Shown piece by piece: positions 23,687 through 35,133 of a stretch of 64,000 bases of DNA. The first letter of the stretch is position 1. The number at the start of each line of letters is the position of its first letter. The DNA is from Corylus avellana. Lineage: Eukaryota; Streptophyta; Magnoliopsida; Fagales; Betulaceae. A program made the translations under genes and the position numbers. The stretch lies in NCBI RefSeq assembly GCF_901000735.1, contig NC_081545.1, positions 12,431,132 through 12,495,131 of the forward strand, given 5' to 3'. Under the pieces are notes generated by a model. That model saw only the letters and a list, made by a program, of their open reading frames with translations, did not search any database and was not told the origin of the DNA.

Positions 23687-23761
23687 GTTGCTGTAGTATA
23701 GTGGTAAGTATTCCCGCCTGTCACGCGGGTGACCCTGGTTCGATCCCCGGCAACGGCGCCA
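23687..23761 (+). tRNA. tRNA-Asp(GTC) sequence including 3' CCA, primer-derived
   Basis: 75 bases with cloverleaf order: D arm TAGTATAGTGGTAAGTA, anticodon arm CCCGC-CTGTCAC-GCGGG with anticodon GTC, T arm with TTCGATC loop, discriminator G and then CCA. Plant nuclear tRNA genes do not encode CCA; here it is part of the element's primer site. Compared with the usual plant tRNA-Asp, the acceptor stem has a C-A mismatch (position 5) and the T stem a mismatch, so function as a tRNA is doubtful. The last 18 bases are the exact complement of the family primer site TGGCGCCGTTGCCGGGGA. Confidence 0.9.
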
Positions 23762-23766
23762 AAAAT

Positions 23767-25271
23767 TGATGTGGTATTTTTGTGACAAAAAATATCAATT
23801 ATAAAAATCACCACTCGCAATAGGACGAATCTTTGTAGGATACGGTTATAGAGAGGGTGTCGAATCTTATGGACTACAAGGGTTTTATTATCAAAATTCA
23901 AAAGATTAAAATTAACTTAATTCAAAAGAGAATGATTTGTTTGTGTTAATTTAAAGTGCATAAAATAAACAAAAATAAAAAGAGTAAATATATAAGAAAG
24001 AGCGTAGGGTATTGACTTCACCTCTATCCGCACAACAATGGCTAATTATAATTAATCCTATAAATTCATTCTATGGATGTTATAAATAAACAAGAAACTA
24101 CCTTATTAAAGAATAAGCATAATCTATCCTCGGTTGGCACGGATCGTCCACCTAACCACTAAGATGTGGTACGACCTGTCTTCCCTAGGTATAAATTATC
24201 AAATTCTTTAACAGGATACATACAATCAATGAATAAGTGTAACCCATCTTTGGTTGGCACGGACTGTCTACCTAAATTACTCTAAACTAGGGTGTAGTAC
24301 AATCTGTCTTCCCTATGCATGGCCTATCAAATCCTATTGATCATATGTCAATGAAACTCATTGTATAACCATCATTCTCATAATCACAGAAAATAAGAAT
24401 GATTTGAGATCAATAAAAGTAAAATACTTTCTAAGACAAGAGAAGAATTTCACAAATATTGATTTTGGAATTTAAGAACAATTGCATTTAATAATTAAGA
24501 ACAGAATCGAAAGGTAGCAATTCTCATAGTTATACAATCAACATGCATAAATTGAAAATCTAAAAATTAAATACAATCAAACCATTGTGCTTAGATAGGG
24601 TTACATCAACACCCCACGAAGGGGTTTAGCCGCTCATGATCTTCTAAGCTCCACAGACAATTTTCTGATTTCTAGCTCTAGGAATCGGTGTGTCTTTTTT
24701 CTTAATGCTTAGAGGCCTATTTATAGGGCTTAGGAGAGTCCTAGAAGCCCTACTAATCCTAGAAATTTTGGAGATTTAAGTCCAAGTCCAATTAGGATAA
24801 AGAAAACCTAAGTCCAAATCGGAATAAGATTCGCCAAGAATTGCGTTACTATCTTGCGGGACGATTTTGGCATTGTGGCGCTCCGAATTAGGAAAATACT
24901 ATTTCACAATGATTTGTAGCAATTTGAGTTAGCTTTCCAGTGCCATTTGAATCACCAATGGCCAAAATATCGAGACATATGCAGAATCCAAATTTGAATC
25001 CAATCCGATTTTGACTCCAATTTGAGAAATTTTGAATTAATCCCTTTCTTTATTTGATTAAACTTAACCACAACATATAGGTCCTCTGTTATGATTGGCC
25101 AAGCTTAATCATCTCAAAGTGTGCTTTTAAACCCAAAATCAATGGAATTAATTGCATCTTTATTTATAACCTGAAAACACAAAAACAAAACAAAATGAAA
25201 CAAATAACAACGCTAAGGAATTAACATAAGCAAATTAAGGGGCTTGAATGTGCAACATTTGGCGCTTATCA
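23767..25271 (-). mobile_element. Family A LTR, full length (right arm)
   Basis: Plus-strand reading TGATGTGGTA...GGCGCTTATCA, 1505 bases. Followed (to its left) by 'aaaat' and the tRNA 3' end, exactly the LTR-spacer-primer-site order of family A. It lacks the CTGTAG array; it carries CGGGACGATTTTGGC-type sequence near 24857 instead, so family A has at least two LTR subtypes. Confidence 0.92.
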
Positions 25272-25276
25272 GGAAG

Positions 25277-25678
25277 CCTCATAATTTTGTACTAGTTCAC
25301 TGTACACAATTTTCGAACTTGTGATGATTTAACATGTTCTTTGTAAGTAATTGCACTTTGAGATTCCAATTCATTGTGAAGATGGAGTTCATCTTTTTAA
25401 GTTTACTTACGAATGAAAATCATGATCTTGAAGTGATACTTTAATTTTTGGGATAGCATGAACTCTTGCATGATGTTTGTGGGTAACATTTCTGGAAAAC
25501 CCTCACAAGACTTCACCCGTCCACTAGGGAATTCCTAGGGGTTTAAAAGGCTTGTTACATATGCTAAATGCAATCGTACATCCCACGAAAGATGGATTCA
25601 TCTTTTGTCTTCTGTTTTTCTATTCCTGTTTTCAGTTTTGTATTGCTAAGGGAATAGCAATATGTAAGTTTGGGGGTG
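25277..25678 (+). mobile_element. B1 3' end with purine tract
   Basis: Resumes the B1 3' region directly after the composite ('cctcataattttgtac'). It ends in AAGTTTGGGGGTG (25666-25678), the primer for plus-strand synthesis, abutting the 3' LTR. Confidence 0.8.
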
Positions 25679-27025
25679 CGATAAGTGCTAAAATATTCAA
25701 ATTTTCAGCCCTTGCATGTTTTAATCCTTTGGTTATAGTTAATTAGGCCATTTTAATTCCTTTTTGTGTTTTTCATACTTTTGCAGGCTTTTGGAAGAAA
25801 ATGAAATAAATCTAGATGATTTGGGCTCAGAAAGAGAAGATGGAGAAAATTGGAGCTCCTTGGTACTGCGATCAATCGCAGGGTACCTGCGATTGAGTGA
25901 AGTGCCTGAGAGTACACAGCACAAAGCAGGCCAGGAGCGATCGAAAGCATGCCAAAAGAAGGATCGGTCGCAAACCTACAACCGAGCGCACACGGGCTGC
26001 GATTGATTGCACCCGTGCGCAGGAGACACATCAAGTGACGGCTAAAGTGTCACTCTTTCCATATTAGGGTTTCCCAACTCCCAATTGTAATAGGTCTCAA
26101 AACCCTACGAAATCCCTAGGTTTACTATTTTGCGAAGGACTTCAAAAACCTATAAATAGACCCTTAAGCCTCTAGAATAGAGATACTTTGTAAGAAAAAG
26201 AAGGGGAGCTCTTGAAGTTCAAGTCTTAGGTTTATTCTTTTCTTTTCTTTTCTTTTCTTTTATGAAGATGTTTAACATCAACTCTATGTGTAGCTAATTT
26301 ATTTAGTAGGGCTTGATTGAAGCCCTAGTTATGTTTACTTAATATTTCAATATTGACGCCTTTGTGATGATCTTGTTGTGTTATTTAACTTGATTAATAC
26401 CTGCTTGCATGAATTCCTCATATGTGTGTGCCTGATCAACATATGCATGTGGTATGGACTAGTTAGTTAGATCAATTTGGATGACCAAGTCCTGGGTTTA
26501 ACATAAGTGACAAAAAAATCCACACCGCGATTCTTGGGTTAATCAACATGGGGAATCGGGAGTATACACCCATGCCCTAGGCCTCGTGTGTTTGTCGATT
26601 TCCATAGAACATATGTTTTTCTAAAGAACAACTTAGTATATACCATGCTAAATCCTTTAGGAAAGAAAAGAGTTAGAGTGTATACCCATGCCTAACTCGT
26701 TGCTTAGGAAAATCTATAGTTTAAGGAGTATACACCCATGCCCTTAGTTTGACAAACATTAGATATGCATAACATGATCAAAGCAATGGCATATTGTTAT
26801 ATTAGTTGAATATAATTAGTGGTGGATATCAAAGCCCTACCTTTTTATTATTATCAACTCAATCAATTTCTGTTTTACTTAAGGATTTATTTTTAAACGA
26901 AAATTCAGCAATCCTCGTGGAAGTGATCCTGTACTTGCACCATATACTACTATGTTAATCTTGTGAACTTGCAGGTAAAACGTACAATTATTTACCTATT
27001 AATTTAAGTAGATATTTGCACAACT
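25679..27025 (+). mobile_element. B1 3' LTR
   Basis: Starts CGATAAGTGCTAAAA (TG mutated to CG) and ends TTGCACAACT (CA mutated to CT). Followed by CGTTG (27026-27030), partner of CCTTG at 14195-14199. The palindrome cluster is at about 25867-26023. Both terminal dinucleotides are mutated, so integration competence from this copy is lost. Confidence 0.9.
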
Positions 27026-27030
27026 CGTTG

Positions 27031-27087
27031 ATATTAAGATCACCTTTATTCTATGTATAAATTTCGGGGTATTACATCTTTCCTCCC
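27031..27087 (-). mobile_element. T1 3' LTR start and adjoining purine tract
   Basis: 27031-27076 continues the T1 LTR cut at 14199 ('atattaagatcacctttattct') and ends in GGGGTATTACA, which is TGTAATACCCC on the minus strand. Next to it 27077-27087 reads GGGAGGAAAGA on the minus strand, the polypurine tract. Confidence 0.8.
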
Positions 27088-29713
27088 TTATAAAAAATTA
27101 TGTCCTCGGAATTTGTTACTAGCAAAACTTACTTGAAATTTCCTTCCTTGAAGTACAATGTTATCAGAATTGAGATTTCATGATATAGTCTTGGTATTCG
27201 TTTGGCACATTCTACCATCTACATCCACCATTTCACTCAGGTCAAGTGCTGTGGCTAAAGCATAACTCCTATACAAAAGAATGTTCAAACTTGATACCCA
27301 TTCTAAAATCAAATAACACTATATGTAAAAAGATATGCACATATTTCCTTAATTCTATATCATCAATTCCACTAATTTTACTTTCACAACAACCTGCTTT
27401 AACAACTTTTCAGCATGTACTTTGACCCAACTAATTGTTCTCCTCAAGATCTTTCCATTGCAAGGTAATTATCTCTTAAAATCCAACTAGCCACGAGTCA
27501 TTCAAAGTTGTTAACCTCATTCCAAATTACCTCATACTTATCTTTATAACAAAAGGTTTATTTTAGTCGAGAAAGCAACTCACTCACCTTCAAGTGTATT
27601 AGCTACCTTAATTATGACAAATAGCAAACTCTAACTGATAACTTAGATGTGGTAAACAATAAAGAACCATATAATAAAACCAAAATTAGTGATCTAAATG
27701 AAGCTACCTTCCCACAAAAATTCAAGGTGGCCAAATACCATGTGACCATCTTTCCTTCTAAAATTCACGGTTGATTTTGCAAGTAAGCATAGTCTCTCTT
27801 AACTTAAAATCAAATAACAATTCTAATTACAATGGTTAGTCTAGATCACAAGTACACACACTAAAATCTACAAGGCTTTCAACATGTAGTCCATAAATCA
27901 TAGACATACCTTATTTTCTTAATCATGCATTGGATGATTTGCACAGAATCCAATCATTCCATAGTATATCCAGAAATAGAGAAGTGGAATGAAATCAACG
28001 ATCTCATCAATTATTCTGAGAATATACCAATCACTATTCCAAACTTAGCACATGAGTGTTCCTTTAATTGGCCTCAATCTCTTGGTGTTGCCAACATAGA
28101 AATGTCTTATAATACTTATACCCCAACAATGGTATGTTAATCTTGCATCCAACCGAAACTCTTCCTCTCATATTCAACATTAGTGAGCTAGATCCCAACA
28201 TTTCAGTATCCTGGAACTTTTCATTCTCAAAAAGCCATCGACTATGTTACTATACCTCAATGAAACACATTAGTCCAAAACTTCAACACTTTTTATGTCA
28301 ATAATCATAATCCCATAATTATCTTGATCCAGAAACTCTAGATGTTTAATGTTTATTTCTCATCACGAGAATTTAAAAAGCTTTTTGGCACCAATAATAA
28401 ACTCCGACCATACTTCCAAGGTACTATAATCATACTTCAAAACCTCCAATGCTCATATACTAGTATCAGTCTTTCAATCACAATCTTTTAACCATGCATA
28501 AGTATTCTCGAATGACTGTCTAAACTTGAACTGATCTTAAAAGAGTTGGTGGAATCTCCAGTATTTAGTCATACTCGATTTCATTAAACACTCATGCTAA
28601 AATTTTATTGTATATGTCATCCAATAATCTCTTTTATTAACTATCTCAAATAGTAGTATTGTCAAACATACACAACTTCAACCTCAAAGTTTTGCCACAT
28701 ATAACCTAACGTTTAAGATGTCATCATGCATCTATACTTTCATATGAGGCTCAACAAGAATCAATAACCCATCTAATCTTATCAAATCTTATTACTCTTA
28801 TACCCAAGTATAGTCGTTAACAATTCCTCATCCTCATAAATCTGAAATTGAGTTTAATATGATGCCACTAACATTTATACCTTGCAATTCTAGTGCTTAT
28901 ATCAATATTCCCATACAAGAAATTCAAAAACCCAACCTTAAGCCATTTAGCCCCCATAAATTCCTCAACCATAAATCAAAAGAAGCATCCATAACAAAAA
29001 CGTAAAAAGTCGATCAACCACTAGATTACCTCTTCCAATTTCAATTATCATAGAACTACCCAAGAAGTTTGATTCATACATACGATAATGAGCTTCCTAC
29101 CATATTGCCAGGTGTTAATCAAACCACAAAGTTATAATCACAATTTCATCCACATTTGCCAAATCTTCCATGTAACTTTAAGAAAGAAAGTTTCCATATC
29201 ATAACTTATGAACTTAATCTTTGGCCATCCTCTTATCTAAAACTTAAATTGACCTTTGATAAATGATTGATCAAACCTATACTAGTTGGTCACAGCTAGT
29301 TCCATTAAACACTTAAACTAGAATTTTCATTGCTGGCCAATAGTAATCTTTCTTACTATTTACTTCAACCCATAACATGGATCATACCTATGCAAAAACA
29401 GCTTCCAAACAAAGCATTGCAATAAAATTTTGATGTAATTTCCTCCCAAAAAATTATCCTCAAAATCCTCTAATTCCCAGCATAACAATAATCCTATAGT
29501 CCTTATGAATCCAAATTTACCCGAAGTAATATATTCCTCAAAAGGCTGTTACAGATGAACCATCAATTAACTTTAGTACCTTTATTCCATAATCAAAAAT
29601 CTAGGATAGCCGCTTATATCTTAAGATCGACCAAGTCCAAAAAGAGAATTAGCAACCCATGCTAGCCCATGGAAATCACATCAATGTTGAATCATTTAAC
29701 AAATCACAACCTA
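27088..29713 (-). mobile_element. T1 internal region, non-coding
   Basis: AT-rich with no gag, protease, reverse transcriptase or integrase motifs in any frame I could read; the only modest ORF (27925-28140) has no recognisable motif. The stretch 29128-29713 recurs at 47976-48565. With T1's intact LTRs and primer site this fits a large non-autonomous (LARD-type) element, or a gypsy element decayed beyond recognition. Confidence 0.6.
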
Positions 29714-30206
29714 ATCAACATAGGGAACTAGGAGTATACACCCATGCCCTAGGCCCTATGTGTTTGTCGATTTCCATAGAACATATGCTTTTCTAAAGAA
29801 CAACGTAGTATATACCATGCTACATCCTTTAGGAAAGAGAAGAGTTAGAGTATACACCCATGCCTAACTCGTTGCTTAGGGAAATCAATAGCTTAAAGAT
29901 TATACACCCATGCCCTTAGGTTGGCAAACATTAAATATGCATAACTTGATCAAAGCATTGGCATATTGAAATACTAGTTTAATATAATTAGTGGTGGATA
30001 TCAAAGCCCTACCATTTGTCATCATCACATCAACAATCAATTTTTATTTTGCTTTTGCTTTAGGAATCTATTTTTAAACATAAATTTAGCAATCCTCGTG
30101 GGAATGATCCTGTACTTGCACCTTATACTACCATGTTGACCTTGTGCACTTGCAGGTAAAACATACAATTATTTAACTATTAATTTAGGTAGATTTTTGC
30201 ACAACA
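29714..30206 (+). mobile_element. B2 5' LTR, right part only
   Basis: Begins mid-LTR ('atcaacatagggaactaggagtatac') and ends TTGCACAACA. The left two-thirds of the LTR and about 50 bases of the T1 target (compare 48566-48616) are missing, so a deletion removed the junction and no target duplication can be found. Confidence 0.85.
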
Positions 30207-30212
30207 AGTTTT

Positions 30213-30230
30213 TGGCGCCGTTGCCGAGGA
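30213..30230 (+). promoter_or_regulatory. B2 primer binding site, tRNA-Asp
   Basis: TGGCGCCGTTGCCGAGGA, 17 of 18 bases complementary to the tRNA-Asp 3' end. Confidence 0.9.
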
Positions 30231-30361
30231 TTGCGGCAAATTTTGTTTAAATTTATCTTCCTTTAATTTTGTTATTTTAATTTTCAATTTTTAATTTAGT
30301 ATTAGCAAAAACCAAAAAGAATTTCTTGTTTTCCTTAACTTTTCTATTTTCTGTTGCAGGT

Positions 30362-31947
30362 TGCGGATTGGCATTTTGTGATTTAGATCAATCGTTAGCC
30401 AAGTACGATCGAGCGCACTGCGATCGAACGCACCGACCTATGATCGAGCACAGTTCCAGAGAGCATTCGGACCAGGCAGTGCTGAAGCTTCCAAGTTCAT
30501 GCAAGGTCGTCGATCTCAAGCCTCAACCATTTTTCCCCTTGATCCTGAAATTGAGCAGACAATTCGACAATGACCAAGAGACAAAGAAGGAGAAGAAGAA
30601 GTTGAAATGGAAGACGTGCCAGAAAATCCAATTGTGCCAAGACCCCTATAAGCAAATCCACCACGAGTGAGGAGACCAATGAAGCAAGCATACGTGCCAA
30701 CAAACCACCATCAACCCTCATGCATAGCATATCAACCGGAGGTGGATGGCAGTTATTATATCTCTCCCTAAATTCTCAATGCATTGACCCACTTCAGAGG
30801 CACAGCTACTGAGGATCCCAACTTGCATCTTAAGGAATTCTTTGACTTATGCAAGTTGCAGAATGTTCAAGGCCTAACTCAAGAGAGACTCAGGTTAGTT
30901 CTCTTTCCTTTTTCCTGGAAAGATAATGCTAAACTGTGGTACAATTCCTTGCCTGCAAAGTCCATTCATAATTGGGAAGAATTGACCACCAAATTTCTGA
31001 AGAGGTTTTTCCCAGCCCAGAAGACAAAGCAACTTAAAAGGGAACTTCAAATGTTCCAACAACGAGACGGAGATTTGTTCTTTGAAGCATGAGATCACTT
31101 CAATTCCTTACTCCTAAAGTGTCCACATCACAACATCCCTCATGATGAGCAGGTACAAATTTTCTATGAAGGATTAGATGATACTAACAAAGGGATGGTT
31201 GATTCAGCCTGGGGAGGAACACTTATGGAAAGGAGTAGTGAGGAAGCTATGGAAATTTTTGAGACATTAAGTGAGCACTCACAGCAATTCTGTTCACAAG
31301 GAAGGAGAGGAGTCAAGAGCAAGGGCATGTATAAGGTGAATCTCAGTGGAGGATCAACTAATCAGTTGGCTGCAGCGAAAAGAAATTGGATATGCTTGTC
31401 AAAGCCATGACTGTTCAGAAAACTTCACCGCTACAACAGGACACGCAATTCTGGGTATGTGCTATTTCTTTTGATTTAGATCACACCACTGAGAAGTGTC
31501 CTTTTGCAGAACAAGAAGAGGTGATCTTTGTGGGACAAAACAATTATCCACACAAGAACAACCCATACTCCAATACTTACAATCCAGGATGGCGTAACCA
31601 TCCCAATTTCTCTTGGAGTAATAATCAAGGACAGCATAAAGGGACCCAACAAGCAAGTCAACTAGCTTAAGAGCCAAAGATGAACCAACTAGAGAATATG
31701 ATACATAGCCTGGTGACTTCACAACAACAATTCATGGCTGATCAACAACATGTCAATACAAAGACTGAGCAAGCCAAACAAAAGCTGGAAGTGCAAATGG
31801 GTCAGATGGCAAAGGAGCTGAGTAAGAGGAAGCAGGGGGAATTCCCAGCTCAAACAGTACCTAACCCAAGCAATCACCAGCAGCTGAAGGTAGTCACAGT
31901 TCAAAGAGGTCTGACTCCTACAAGAGCACTTGAGCCCAATTCTGAAT
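30362..31947 (+). pseudogene. B2 gag (broken)
   Basis: Same order as in B1 and B3: leader with palindromes (30389-30450), gag core (about 30784-31240; motifs LKEFFDLC, WYNSLPAKS, FFPAQKTKQLK, FYEGLDDTNKGM), zinc-knuckle region (about 31455-31505), NPYSNTYNPGW motif and a C-terminal helical segment. Disabling changes: TGG to TGA at 31090-31092, a one-base loss near 31377, a stop at 31668-31670, and an early stop at 31947. The zinc knuckle reads C-A-I-S instead of C-X2-C, a change shared with B3. Confidence 0.85.
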
Positions 31948-32784
31948 AGCTCAAGTGCAGCTCTTCACACTAGGAGTCTTACAGTCACCAGTAGATGCAT
32001 TGAGCAAGCAAGAACCTCAAGCGCATCTACTCATAATAGTGGTACTGATGCCACTAAGAGGACGGTAACATTTTCTATCTCGTTTTTTTTTTTTTTTTCA
32101 TCTCACTTTCTTTCCTTCACACATGTCTTGATTATCCTGATGTTTTGACCTTTTACTTTTCTTTTGTAAAAAAAATTAAATTCTGACTTTCTGGTACTAC
32201 GATCGATCGAAGGGTCCCTGCAATCGAGCGCAGTTACCGAAAGGGGCCTGATACTTTTTGTTAGTGTGATCGAATGCAGCCCAGGTGCGATCGAGCGCAA
32301 TATGCCTAGACATGCATGCCTCTGGCCGAATGCGATCGAGCACACTCGGACAACAGGGCCTGCGAACTATTTAGGTCACTTTTTCCCCATGGCCCACAAC
32401 CTCTCTCCCGGCACCGTACAGTCCCTTCCCAAATCTCCACCTCTGGCACTCATTCTCCTCCCATTTTTCAACTAGCTTTCACCAAATCCACTACACCACC
32501 ACCATCTAAGACCCTTTTCTGGCCACCATACCACCATCTTTCACCGAAAACCACATCACATTCCAACCTCACCCCAACCCTAAAACATCATCGAACACTC
32601 ATCAAATCTCCAAAAATTTTTTCAATTTTTTTTGCAATAGTGGGTGTTTATCCACCCACATTGCCTTTGTGTTGGATTTTTGGTGTGTTGCTGGGAGTTT
32701 GGAGCATCCTTGGCCGAAGTTGTCATTGTAAGTCAATCAGAGTGCACACTACGTGTTTGACAAAAGTCCCCAACCAACTCCCAA
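31948..32784 (+). repeat. B2 spacer with palindrome cluster
   Basis: As in B1, no pol. Palindromes of the GATCGAGCGCA/GATCGAACGCA type lie at about 32199-32350, then a C/A-rich tract (32400-32610) and the hairpin-like 'gtgggtgtttatccacccac' (32640-32660). Confidence 0.7.
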
Positions 32785-33905
32785 ATGCCTAGAACACGTG
32801 CTTCATCTTCCAGAGGGTCCGGAGCTCATGATATTTCTCCCCACCAGCTTTTGAAGAGTGGGAGCTCCTGTTTGAAACCACCTTCACCATCAGAGAAGAT
32901 TTCCAAAACAACGAGGCAACTCAATGGGTGGTTGCCGAGTTTAGGCGAAGGGGTCTCAAGAAGCTCTTCAAACTAGTCACCTCTACCATCTACCGGAAGC
33001 TAGTCGTTGAATTCTACGCCAAGCTCTCCCATGATTGTAACAACTTGGCTGCTATCTCCTTCAAAGTTTGAGGGCAAATTGTGGATGTGACGAGAGCCGA
33101 CATAGCTGCCACCTTGCAATGCAACAATGAACATCCTCCCGAAACTGCAAATCTTGCCGAGCAATCGGCCCGATATTATGTAGCAGAGATCATTGAAGAC
33201 ATGTGCCAAGGGGACTATGCAGATGACCACCACAATGCTGGAAGCCGGTCCAAGTTGCCGCGAAGGTTATGGTTTGTGGACTCGGTGCTTCATCGCAATG
33301 CCTTCCCCTTGGGACACAAAACGCAAAGGCGAGATCAATTTCTACAAACCCTTTACGCCTTTCACAAGGATGCCTGGTATTCCATTCCCGAAATTATCTG
33401 GAACCAAATCTACAAATTTTGGAATGGAGTGCATGTTGGGGGAGCAGAGTCCACTCACTCATGGGGGTTGCCTTTCCCTTACTTAATCACACATATCCTT
33501 CAGAAAAAGGGCATCAAGGGCACTACAGCTGATGAACTAGTCACGACCACTCCCTTATTTGGCATTCGCCAATGGAACAAAAGCTGCTCCCATATGCCCC
33601 AGGCACTCCCGGAAGCTGGGTAAGACGTGGATGAGGCCGAACCAATGGCTAAAGATGAACCAACATCTGAGCCGAAAACTGAAAATGATGGCGAAGCTGA
33701 AATTGATATTCGAGCCATCCAATACCGAGCCCTTTGTGAGCAAATGGAAGGCCTTCAAAGAGAGCTCACCAATCAATGAAGGGAGGCTCAGGCAGATAAG
33801 GTCCACATGAATCAACGCTTGATTGCCATGGAAGAAGTCATGAGGTCCATCCTAAGCCGATTGCCCCCTCCACCATTTGGAGCATCCACTTCTGGGCCAC
33901 AATGA
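32785..33905 (+). pseudogene. B2 second ORF, plant-transposon-protein type (broken)
   Basis: Starts ATG with MPRTRASSSRGSGAHD, the same protein as in B1 and B3. A one-base loss in a C run near 32842 shifts the frame, which is recovered as a long open stretch at 33081-33623 (HVTRADIAATLQCNNEH-like start, YYVAEIIEDMCQ, FWNGVHVGGAEST, GIRQWNKSC). A stop at about 33621 and one near 33778 break the acidic linker and coiled coil. It ends at TGA 33903-33905. Confidence 0.7.
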
Positions 33906-34675
33906 GAGAGGACAAAAGTCTGGCTGAAGACGTAAAACTTTGTGCTCATGGGAGGCACCCTATAGCATATCCTTTTTATTATGCTGTTTATTTTATTTTT
34001 GTTTTCCCTTGTGTTTATTTTACTTTGGTGTGTTAGTGTTTAAAGTTTTCTTTGTCATGTTTTTCAATTTTGTTTCTGCGATCGATCGCACCATACATGC
34101 GATCGAGCGCAGGTCTCCATCTGTGATGATGTTGTACTCTGTTAGTGCGATCGAACGCACAACATGTGCAATCGAGCACACTTAGCAACATCTCCTAGTT
34201 ATTTTTATTATTCTTGTTCTGTTCATTTTTACTTCGTCTTAGTGTTGTTTCTTTTTACTTGTTTATGTGTTTTGCAGGGACAAGTATGCTTCAATTCAAG
34301 TTTGGGGGTGTGCCATGAGTCATGCTTTCCAAGACATGGTCGACCATCTCCCAGGTACACTCTTTCCTTAATTTAGACACATTGGGGACAATGTGTCATT
34401 TAAGTTTGGGGGTATGAGCACACATGTTCACACACACTTTGTCCCAATTTCATGTTGTTTGTTTTGTGTGTTGTTTGAAAAAAAAAAAAAATTAATTAAT
34501 TAAAAAAAATTTAAAAAAAAAAAGAGAAAAAAGAAAAAATTTTGCAAGTTCTTGTTGCTCAAAAATTTTGGGTTGATCTAGAAAGAATTGTGGCTTGAAT
34601 TCATCAGTGAGCTTAAAATTTTGAACACATGATCTGATGAGTGAATCTGTTAGTTTGGTTACTTGCTTAGGCCAG
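33906..34675 (+). mobile_element. B2 3' non-coding region
   Basis: Contains the perfect palindrome TGCGATCGATCGCA near 34077 and two to three further copies to 34185. Purine tracts lie at 34298-34312 and 34402-34416, the same GACACATTG...CAATGTGTC inverted repeat lies between them, and A-rich runs cover 34478-34540. Confidence 0.7.
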
Positions 34676-35133
34676 TTAAAAAAAGGGAAAAAATATAAAA
34701 AAGCCCCCCAAACTACCAGCCGTTTTTGATTTAGCCCCCTAATGTTCTAAAAATGATAAAGTAGCCCCCCAAACTACCAAACTATTGCATTTTGGCCATT
34801 CCGTTAGTCAAAACCATTAGTTTGGACGAAAACTGTAAAACGATGTCGTTTTGTTATGGGTAAGTTACTACAATGCCCTTTTATGAAAAAAACAATTTTT
34901 AGGAAAAATATAAAAAAGCCCCCCAAACTACCAGCCGTTTTCATTTTAGCCCCCCAACAAAATGACGTCATTTTGAATTTCTATCAAAATTGACGGTTTT
35001 GACTAACAGAGTGGCCAAAATGCAATAATTTGGTAGTTTAGGGGGCTACTTTATCACTTTTGAAACATTAGGGGGCTAAATCGAAAACGGCTGATAGTTT
35101 AGGGGGCTTTTTTATATTTTTCCCTTAAAAAAA
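34676..35133. mobile_element. Mutator-type MITE in B2
   Basis: 34685-35124 is flanked by 9-bp duplications TTAAAAAAA (34676-34684 and 35125-35133). Its ends form a long inverted repeat (over 130 bases) starting GGGAAAAATATAAAAAAGCC with repeated 'agccccc(c/t)(a/t)aactacca' and 'cattttggcca' blocks. A third, partial copy of the left end sits inside at about 34899-34950 in direct orientation. The 9-bp duplication and long inverted repeats point to the MULE group. The empty site is at about 22733-22748 in B1. No coding capacity. Confidence 0.85.

Larger units (their letters stand above)
23292..25276. mobile_element. Inverted-LTR composite enclosing a tRNA-Asp sequence
   Basis: A single insertion of 1975 bases (23297-25271) flanked by GGAAG target duplications (23292-23296 and 25272-25276). 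Content in order: family A LTR on plus strand with a large internal deletion; 6 bases 'ataatt'; complete tRNA-Asp with CCA; spacer 'aaaat'; full family A LTR on minus strand. Both outer ends are the LTR start (TGATAAGCGCC). The uninterrupted site is at 35669-35673 in B2 (tttGGAAGcctcataatttt). The spacer and CCA are those of the family primer site, so the tRNA is best read as the copied primer, not an independent gene. Confidence 0.9.

Noticed and set aside
23687..23761. Functional nuclear tRNA-Asp gene
   Set aside because: The CCA and the LTR spacing belong to the retroelement primer site, stems carry mismatches, and the whole unit lies inside one insertion with target duplications.
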